NCBI GenBank assembly: GCA_947591215.1
Contig: CANQCZ010000015.1
Coordinates: 1-37,817 of the forward strand
Direction of reading: 5' to 3'
Origin: an uncultured Bacilli bacterium
GTDB taxonomy: Bacteria; Bacillota_I; Bacilli_A; RFN20; CAG-449
DNA length: 37,817 bases
The stretch's first letter is position 1. The number at the start of each line of letters is the position of its first letter. A program made the position numbers and the translations under genes. Below are positions 27,129-32,545 of this stretch, piece by piece. The notes beneath the pieces are model-generated. The model was given only the letters and a program-made list of their open reading frames with translations. It had not been told where the DNA came from and searched no databases.

Positions 27129-27707
27129 TTATTTCTTCTTAAAAGTAACTTTCGCAGTTTGAATACGATGATATTTAATTTGTTTTTTATTTAAAATACC
27201 ACGTTCGATAAAAAAGAGATCGGTCGCTTCCCAAACGAAGACCCATCCGATAATCATCAAAATTTCAGATAAAATTTGATTAGTGTAAAAAGCAGAAATG
27301 AAGAAGGCAAATCCTAAGAAAACAATGCCGATTAAAAGAAAAATCAACACATTTCTTTGATTGATAATCTTTTCTTGAGCAATCGCGATTGAACGATGAT
27401 GGTAATGCTTGGAAAGGGAAGAGAGAAATTGAGCTTTGACTTCATCGCTTAATTCTTCATCGCTTTGAATTTCAAAAGCGATTTTTTGACGAATAGGGAT
27501 AAAGTGTGTTTGCTCTTCGATAAAATTAGAGAGGCTTTCGTCTAAAATTGGATTCTCTTTAATTGAAAAAGGGGAGATGATATTACTTTCATTAGAAAGA
27601 GTCAAAGGCACGATAACTTCTTGATCATCATTTAAGGTCATATTTTCTAGTGCTTTCTTATTGTCATCTTTAGTAATTTTATGTAAAGTACGAATGTTTT
27701 TGAACAT
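27129..27707 (-). CDS. Two-helix membrane protein of unknown function
   Basis: A 192-aa protein with a charged N-terminal half and two adjacent C-terminal helices (near residues 118-138 and 143-163) separated by a short loop. It ends in WVFVWEATDLFFIERGILNK and a basic tail. I recall widespread uncharacterised bacterial proteins with this WEA..FF.ER ending but no known activity. GAGGGTTA precedes the ATG. It is the first gene of a two-gene minus-strand unit with the ArsR-type regulator, so it may be a target of that regulator. Confidence 0.7.
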   Translation of the reverse strand: MFKNIRTLHKITKDDNKKALENMTLNDDQEVIVPLTLSNESNIISPFSIKENPILDESLSNFIEEQTHFIPIRQKIAFEIQSDEELSDEVKAQFLSSLSKHYHHRSIAIAQEKIINQRNVLIFLLIGIVFLGFAFFISAFYTNQILSEILMIIGWVFVWEATDLFFIERGILNKKQIKYHRIQTAKVTFKKK

Positions 27708-27733
27708 AATTAACCCTCTTTCATCTATATTTA

Positions 27734-27762
27734 AGTATATGGCTTTTTCTAAATGATTTCAA
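27734..27762 (-). promoter_or_regulatory. Promoter of the membrane protein-arsR unit
   Basis: Read on the minus strand: TTGAAA, 17-bp spacer, TATACT. The start would be about 20 bases before the GAGGG ribosome site. Confidence 0.65.
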
Positions 27763-27828
27763 ATGATATAAAATTAAGGCCGAAGAAGAAGTCTTTAAAT
27801 GTAAATTAATTAAAATAAAACATTTCTA

Positions 27829-27856
27829 TTGATTTTATTATTCAATTTGATATTAT
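27829..27856 (+). promoter_or_regulatory. Promoter of the tRNA cluster
   Basis: TTGATT (27829-27834), 16-bp spacer, TATTAT (27851-27856), in a very AT-rich stretch; start near 27863, about 17 bases before the first tRNA. Confidence 0.6.
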
Positions 27857-27879
27857 TTTTATTGCATGTTCATGCTTAT

Positions 27880-27956
27880 GGCGGTGTAGCCCAGTTGGTT
27901 AGAGCGACCGGTTCATACCCGGTAGGTCGAGGGTTCGAATCCCCCCGCCGCTACCA
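27880..27956 (+). tRNA. tRNA-Met (CAT), elongator
   Basis: A 77-nt cloverleaf with CCA encoded. Anticodon stem ACCGG/CCGGT closes loop TTCATAC, anticodon CAT. The acceptor GGCGGTG/CGCCGCT with its terminal G-U pair matches the Bacillus elongator tRNA-Met. The D stem reads GCCC/GAGC, giving a C12-A23 mismatch where relatives have U12-A23. Confidence 0.93.
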
Positions 27957-27963
27957 TATTTAA

Positions 27964-28039
27964 GGACCCTTAGTTCAATGGTTAGAGCCCCCGTCTCATA
28001 AACGGGTTGTTGCAGGTTCAAGTCCTGCAGGGTCCACCA
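27964..28039 (+). tRNA. tRNA-Ile (CAT, lysidine type)
   Basis: A 76-nt cloverleaf with CCA encoded. Anticodon stem CCCGT/ACGGG, loop CTCATAA, anticodon CAT. The loop CTCATAA, the acceptor GGACCCT/AGGGTCC and the GGTTCAAGTCC arm match minor tRNA-Ile whose C34 is changed to lysidine by TilS to read ATA, rather than a second tRNA-Met. A T-run (28044-28050) follows. Confidence 0.82.
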
Positions 28040-28058
28040 TTGCTTTTTTTATTTAAGT

Positions 28059-28149
28059 GGAGAAATACCCAAGCGGCTGAAGGGGTCGGTCTTGAAAACC
28101 GATAGGAGATTCACGTCTCGCGAGGGTTCAAATCCCTCTTTCTCCGCCA
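28059..28149 (+). tRNA. tRNA-Ser (TGA), prophage insertion site
   Basis: A 91-nt class II tRNA with a long variable arm and CCA encoded. Anticodon stem TCGGT/ACCGA, loop CTTGAAA, anticodon TGA; acceptor GGAGAAA/TTTCTCC. The 3' end from 28128 is covered on the other strand by the end of the phage recombinase gene, so the tRNA 3' part is the left attachment site. Confidence 0.95.
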
Positions 28150-28160
28150 TTAGCTTGCTC
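28120..28160. other. Left attachment site (attL) region
   Basis: The host tRNA-Ser gene ends inside the phage integrase reading frame. The crossover lies somewhere in this stretch; the exact two-base core cannot be fixed without the right end, which is outside the window. Confidence 0.65.
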
Positions 28161-29627
28161 CATACGAACACCTTTACTATCGTCAAGCTGTTCTAAGTCG
28201 TCAAGCATTTCTATGTAAGAAACTAGCTTAGAACCTTGAATATTAAAGTAGATAACAATTTGGTCGTCGTATAGAAATACACAATTAACGAAATTAGTGA
28301 GAATCTTGATTCTCACTTTTTCATTTTCAAGATCGAGATGTTGATATTGCGTCAGCCAACTTCGTAAATCACTTTTAGTAACTTTCATGTTAACCTTAGT
28401 TTTTGCTTTAAAGAGTGCAGATTCGAGGTCATCAATATGTTTACCTATCATATCGCATTTTTCGCGTAGACGAGATTTAATATTTTCAGGAGCACCAATC
28501 CACTCATTAGCAATTTGATCTAGTTCGAGGTTTAATCTATCTATTTCCGATTGTATTTTTTGAACTTGTATGACACTCGGATTAGTTTTTGTTTCATTGT
28601 ATAATGCGTCCACGATAAAATCTAATCTATCAGAACTTAAAAGATATTTGATTGTTTGTTCACAAACATACCATTCGATAAAATCTTTTTTTTCAGTTGA
28701 TTTATTACAAGTTTTTTTATGTAATCTTTTGTTACACATATAATAATGATGAACTTTTCCCGTTTTGGACGTGCCACCCACTCCAACCATTGGGGAGCCA
28801 CATTCACCGCAAAATAATTTTCCTGTTAATATAAAATCAACTTTTGATTTGTTAGAATGTTTGCTTCTAACAACTATTTTTTGTACTTTTTCAAACGTTT
28901 CTCGATCAACAATCGCAGGATACAAATCTGTTATGATTTCACCGTGAAAATCCCACTCACCAATATATTTGCGGTTTTTTTCAGCATGATAAAATCCCGA
29001 ATAACTTATTGATCTACCATAATGTAAAGGGGCGCCTTTTAATACAAGTTCACGAATAATTGTTTTTACAGCTTTACCCTCTGCACGTTGTTTAAAGTAT
29101 TCGCGAACCACTTGTGCTTCTTCCTCATTGACTAAAATTTTCTTATTTTCTACTTTATATCCATAAGGAACATGACCGCCGATAAATTGACGTTTAATAA
29201 CCGATTCTCTAATTCCTCTACGGGCTTTCTTAGATAGATCCAAAGAGTAATACTCTGCGATGTCCTCAAAAAAACCCTCAATAATAATGTTCTCAGGAGT
29301 ATCAGTTAAAGGTTCGGTTGCCGAAAGAACTCGTATTCCGTGCTTTTTTAAATAGAATTTATTATTAATTGAATCTCGTCTATTTCGAGCAAATCTATCC
29401 AACTGATAAACAATAACGCATTGGAAAGTTTTTTCTTTTGCGTCCTCGAGCATTTGTTGAAAAGCGGGTCTAGTATCATTAGTACCGGTTCTTGCGCGGT
29501 CTATATATTCTTTAATAACTTTATAACCCTCACGACGCGCGTAATCATAACAAGCTCTTAACTGACCCTCGATAGATTGCTCCGTTTGATTGTAAGAGGA
29601 GTATCGAGCATATATTACAGCTTCCAT
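28128..29627 (-). CDS. Large serine recombinase (phage integrase)
   Basis: Catalyses integration at tRNA-Ser. The N-terminal resolvase domain has catalytic Ser10 in YARYSSYNQTEQSIEGQ and the conserved YQLDRFARNRRDS. A recombinase domain follows (RRGIRESV, GHVPYGYKV), then the zinc ribbon with Cys pairs in FCGECGSPM and MCNKRLHKKTC, and a coiled-coil region near residues 355-400. Length 499 aa is typical. The start at 29627 has GTGAGGT, which overlaps the repressor stop. The last codons (NGGERGI and stop) are the antisense of the tRNA-Ser 3' end, so the C-terminus exists only in the integrated state. No excision factor is visible nearby. Confidence 0.94.
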   Translation of the reverse strand: MEAVIYARYSSYNQTEQSIEGQLRACYDYARREGYKVIKEYIDRARTGTNDTRPAFQQMLEDAKEKTFQCVIVYQLDRFARNRRDSINNKFYLKKHGIRVLSATEPLTDTPENIIIEGFFEDIAEYYSLDLSKKARRGIRESVIKRQFIGGHVPYGYKVENKKILVNEEEAQVVREYFKQRAEGKAVKTIIRELVLKGAPLHYGRSISYSGFYHAEKNRKYIGEWDFHGEIITDLYPAIVDRETFEKVQKIVVRSKHSNKSKVDFILTGKLFCGECGSPMVGVGGTSKTGKVHHYYMCNKRLHKKTCNKSTEKKDFIEWYVCEQTIKYLLSSDRLDFIVDALYNETKTNPSVIQVQKIQSEIDRLNLELDQIANEWIGAPENIKSRLREKCDMIGKHIDDLESALFKAKTKVNMKVTKSDLRSWLTQYQHLDLENEKVRIKILTNFVNCVFLYDDQIVIYFNIQGSKLVSYIEMLDDLEQLDDSKGVRMEQANGGERGI

Positions 29628-29637
29628 CTACAATACC

Positions 29638-30042
29638 TCACTTTTTATTCTTTATATAATTTATATAATTAGAAATCTCGTTAAATTGTTCTTCATTTAA
29701 ATCGTCTAAAGAATTAATTAAACGAGCTTCTGCACAAATAATGTTTTTTGCTTTTTGAGCGTCACCAAAGAAATTCTTAGACAATTTAACATAGTTTTCG
29801 GCTTCTTTTTTCAATGCTTTTTGAAACTCTATGTGAGTATTATCAAGCGGTAATCCCATTACCCATAATGGTGAAGCTTGTAAAGCCTTAGCCATAGCTA
29901 CAATGTTATTTTGTCTCATAGTATCAATATTTCCCGTTTCCCATCTCGACACAGTACTTTCACTTACACCAACTAAATCTGCTACTTGTTTTAAAGTCAA
30001 GCCTAAATATTTTCTTCTTTCTTTTAAATAAAATTTGTTCAT
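29638..30042 (-). CDS. Phage repressor, CI/Xre type without peptidase domain
   Basis: A 134-aa protein with an N-terminal Xre helix-turn-helix (LKERRKYLGLTLKQVADLVG, then VSESTVSRWETG) and a helical C-terminal half. It lacks the S24 self-cleavage domain, so induction would not use RecA-stimulated autolysis. The start at 30042 has GAGGCA; an upstream start at 30072 is less likely. It is transcribed with the integrase. It probably binds the repeated operators at 30099-30214 and 30444-30472. Confidence 0.88.
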   Translation of the reverse strand: MNKFYLKERRKYLGLTLKQVADLVGVSESTVSRWETGNIDTMRQNNIVAMAKALQASPLWVMGLPLDNTHIEFQKALKKEAENYVKLSKNFFGDAQKAKNIICAEARLINSLDDLNEEQFNEISNYINYIKNKK

Positions 30043-30077
30043 ATTAGTGCCTCTATTCAATATTATACACACATATA

Positions 30078-30105
30078 ATTATACTTTTTTCTAGAAAAAA
30101 CGCAA
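30078..30105 (-). promoter_or_regulatory. Leftward promoter for repressor and integrase
   Basis: On the minus strand TATAAT (30078-30083) with TTGCGT (30100-30105) 16 bp upstream as a weak -35. This TTGCGT is itself an operator half-site, so bound repressor or Cro could block its own promoter. A second TATAAT lies closer to the gene (30062-30067 region) without a -35. Confidence 0.5.
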
Positions 30106-30142
30106 TATTATTATTGAAAAATAGATAAAACTCTAAAATAAA

Positions 30143-30169
30143 ATTGCATTTAGTATTTACAAACGCAAT
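30143..30169. promoter_or_regulatory. Operator O1 of the phage switch
   Basis: ATTGCATT and AACGCAAT, 27 bp end to end with 11 bp between half-sites, one mismatch from perfect symmetry. It covers the -35 of the rightward promoter. Confidence 0.75.
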
Positions 30170-30184
30170 TTTTCCATTTATAAT
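30156..30184 (+). promoter_or_regulatory. Rightward early promoter
   Basis: TTTACA (30156-30161), 17-bp spacer, TATAAT (30179-30184). It drives the Cro-like gene and the replication operon and is flanked by operators on both sides. Confidence 0.82.
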
Positions 30185-30187
30185 GAA

Positions 30188-30214
30188 CTTGCGTTGTAAG
30201 AAACAAAACGCAAG
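30188..30214. promoter_or_regulatory. Operator O2 of the phage switch
   Basis: CTTGCGTT and AACGCAAG, perfect 8-bp arms, 27 bp end to end, lying over the expected transcription start. Its centre is 45 bp from that of O1. Confidence 0.8.
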
Positions 30215-30231
30215 AAAAGGAGGAAAGTTAT

Positions 30232-30444
30232 ATGTTTAAATTTAATGAAAAGGAGTTTAAGGTTGCTACTATAAGAGCTGACTTAAATTATGAAACGCTA
30301 GCTACCAAATTATCTATGTCAAGAGCGAAGTTTTATAATGTTATCGAAAATAATGGCAATTTTAAATTAGGCGACATTCATAAGATTGTTGAGATACTTC
30401 ATTTATCAACAAGTGATGTAATCTCTATTTTTTTTGGAGGATAA
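30232..30444 (+). CDS. Cro-like small helix-turn-helix protein
   Basis: A 70-aa protein with a helix-turn-helix (LNYETLATKLSMSRAKFYNVI) and nothing else, first in the rightward operon. Position and size are those of Cro-type proteins that shut off the repressor. AAGGAGGAAAG precedes the ATG. The stop touches the third operator. Confidence 0.8.
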   Translation: MFKFNEKEFKVATIRADLNYETLATKLSMSRAKFYNVIENNGNFKLGDIHKIVEILHLSTSDVISIFFGG

Positions 30445-30472
30445 CTTGCGTTTAAGAATGGTAAACGCAAGT
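30444..30472. promoter_or_regulatory. Operator O3 downstream of the Cro-like gene
   Basis: Perfect 11-bp arms ACTTGCGTTTA and TAAACGCAAGT with 7 bp between; the inner TTGCGTT/AACGCAA half-sites keep the same 27-bp geometry as O1 and O2. It lies between two genes of the same operon, 240 bp downstream of the promoter, and could also fold as an RNA hairpin before the next start. Confidence 0.75.
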
Positions 30473-30479
30473 AATAACC

Positions 30480-30698
30480 ATGAAAAAAGTGATTCAAGTC
30501 GGGTTAAGAGCAATAAGAGCCCCTAACGGAACATTTGAGGAAGCTACTCCAATATATCGCAGTGTTAGCGATGTGAAAGAGAAAAGTAACCTTACACAAA
30601 GCCAAGAAGATTCTATGCAGGAGTTTATACATGACTTAGCAATTCGCTATAAGCAGTCAATGGATAAATCCAAACAAAGACGAAAAAAAAGGAGTTGA
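30480..30698 (+). CDS. Small basic phage protein, unknown
   Basis: A 72-aa protein, highly basic at the C-terminus (KQRRKKRS). No known motif. Unlike its neighbours it has no Shine-Dalgarno; the operator O3 arms end 8 bases before the ATG. It may be translated only in certain states, by inference. The call as a gene rests on its place in the operon and on the good ribosome site that starts right at its end for the next gene. Confidence 0.55.
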   Translation: MKKVIQVGLRAIRAPNGTFEEATPIYRSVSDVKEKSNLTQSQEDSMQEFIHDLAIRYKQSMDKSKQRRKKRS

Positions 30699-30704
30699 TA
30701 TTAA

Positions 30705-31124
30705 ATGAAAACTTTGAGCAACAAAAAAATTGGAACTACCTTTGAGAATGATTTATCTAATTATCTTTCTTATAAAGGATTTTGGGTTCAGCTAATTACA
30801 CAAAACCAAGATGGACAAAGCTCCGACCTTTTAGCAATTAAAGGTGGATTAGCATATCTAATCGACGCGAAAGTTTGTTCAAGAGGATTCTTCGACATCG
30901 AACGAATTGAAGAAAACCAATTAAATTCAATGAAAAAATTTAAAAAATGTGGAAATGAAACAGGACTATTCGCGTTATGGATTGATAAGCAAGATATTTG
31001 GATTTGTACACTTGATGACTTATTAGAAGTCTCAAGAGTGAAAAATAAACGATGTCTTTATAGACATGACCTTGAGCCAATATGCACTCCACTTGAACAG
31101 TGGGCAGACGAGATACGCTTATGA
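30705..31124 (+). CDS. RecU/Hjc-like Holliday junction resolvase
   Basis: A 139-aa PD-(D/E)XK nuclease: N-terminal GTTFENDLSNYL with the leading acidic residue, SSDLLAIKGG with the first active Asp, and LIDAKV with the D-x-K pair, then the conserved ENQLNSMKKF. This is the layout of phage RecU- or VRR-type junction resolvases. AAAGGAG precedes the start. It probably cuts recombination junctions made by the ERF/exonuclease pair. Its stop overlaps the helicase start (ATGA). Confidence 0.75.
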   Translation: MKTLSNKKIGTTFENDLSNYLSYKGFWVQLITQNQDGQSSDLLAIKGGLAYLIDAKVCSRGFFDIERIEENQLNSMKKFKKCGNETGLFALWIDKQDIWICTLDDLLEVSRVKNKRCLYRHDLEPICTPLEQWADEIRL

Positions 31125-32545
31125 AAATCATCGTTGGAAGCGAAATTATTATCGAGCAACCCACTAAGGAAGTAATTAACTTTATTGCTAAAAATACAAT
31201 ATTCAAAAATCCTGAATATACGAAAAAAAAGAGGTTAGGTTTCTATTTAGGAAACACTCCTGAGGAAATAAAACTCTATCGGGTTATTCATGTTACACCA
31301 ACAATAAAACAAATCATTATTCCTTATGGTTATCTCGTAGATATTCTTCTATTAACATCGTTCGATGATATTGTTGAATATCAATTTAAAGAAACTTCTC
31401 TAGAAGTCGATTTTAAACCTCACGATGTAAATCTTCGTGACTACCAATTAGAAGCCGTAGCGAAGCTAAAATCGGCTGAATTTGGAATATTACAAGCGCC
31501 TGCGGGAAGTGGTAAAACACAAATAGGGATTGCTCTTGCATTTGCTTTAAAGAAAAAGACGTTGTGGATTACACACAAACACGATTTACTTGTTCAAAGC
31601 AAGAAAAGAGCTGAACAATTTATAGATTCATCATTAATAGGTGTAATCGAAAATGGAAAAGTAAATGTCGGTCAAATAACCTTTGCCGTCATAAATACAT
31701 TATATAATTTAGATTTAACCAAATATCGCGACGTGTGGGAAGTAATCATCGTTGATGAGTGCCATCACATAGCAGGAAGTGAAAGCCAAGTAACGATGTT
31801 TAGTAAGGTTCTTAATAACCTATGCGCTAAGCATAAATACGGACTAAGTGCAACGCTACATCGTTCCGACGGACTGATTAAAACAACCTTTGCAATGATC
31901 GGTGGAATAGCACATGTTGTTCCTGATGACGTTGTTGAAAACTACGTAATGACTGCGTCTATATGTCCTGTGGATACAGGAATAGATCTAGCGAGTTATA
32001 TAGAAGAAAACAATGGCGTCATTCAATATAACAAATTATTAAATAACTTAATTGTTGACATGGCGAGAAATCGTTTAATTGTCGCTGACTTAATCAAAAA
32101 TAAAGACCAATATTGCCTCATTTTGAGCGAACGACTAGAACACTTAGAATTGCTATTAGCTTTACTTCCAAAAGAATTACAACAACAAGCAATATTCGTA
32201 TGTGGTCGTAAAAACTCTAAAAAAGACCTTATCGCGAGAGAAGAAGCATATCAAGCAATGCGAGAAAGAAAATTACATTATATCTTTGCTAGTTATGATC
32301 TCTCAAAAGAGGGATTAGATATTGTAACTTTAAACCGATTATTTCTTGTGTCACCTAAGCACGATCAAACAGCCATTATACAAAGTTTAGGACGCATAGA
32401 GCGGATATGTTCTAATAAAGTTCAACCTGTAGTTTATGACTATGTGGATCGTGGTAGATTCGCGGTGAACAAATACAAAAAGCGAAAGACCATTTATAAC
32501 AAAAAGAAATGTATTTACATCACTCGGGAGGAAGTCAACTTATGA
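31121..32545 (+). CDS. SF2 DEAD/DEAH-box helicase
   Basis: A 474-aa phage helicase. Q-type region LRDYQLEAVAKL, Walker A APAGSGKTQ near residue 128, Walker B VDECHH near 206, motif III LSATLHR, and the C-terminal domain with FASYDLSKEGLDIV and QSLGRIERI. It resembles the small XPB/RadD-like helicases of phage replication regions. The in-frame start at 31100 would overlap the upstream gene more deeply; the ATG at 31121 sits on the ATGA junction. The polymerase gene begins on the same kind of junction at its end. Confidence 0.9.
   Translation: MKIIVGSEIIIEQPTKEVINFIAKNTIFKNPEYTKKKRLGFYLGNTPEEIKLYRVIHVTPTIKQIIIPYGYLVDILLLTSFDDIVEYQFKETSLEVDFKPHDVNLRDYQLEAVAKLKSAEFGILQAPAGSGKTQIGIALAFALKKKTLWITHKHDLLVQSKKRAEQFIDSSLIGVIENGKVNVGQITFAVINTLYNLDLTKYRDVWEVIIVDECHHIAGSESQVTMFSKVLNNLCAKHKYGLSATLHRSDGLIKTTFAMIGGIAHVVPDDVVENYVMTASICPVDTGIDLASYIEENNGVIQYNKLLNNLIVDMARNRLIVADLIKNKDQYCLILSERLEHLELLLALLPKELQQQAIFVCGRKNSKKDLIAREEAYQAMRERKLHYIFASYDLSKEGLDIVTLNRLFLVSPKHDQTAIIQSLGRIERICSNKVQPVVYDYVDRGRFAVNKYKKRKTIYNKKKCIYITREEVNL

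Noticed and set aside
1-27707. Mycoplasma-type genetic code (TGA as Trp)
   Set aside because: Several conserved genes end at TGA at the expected length, and Trp positions use TGG.
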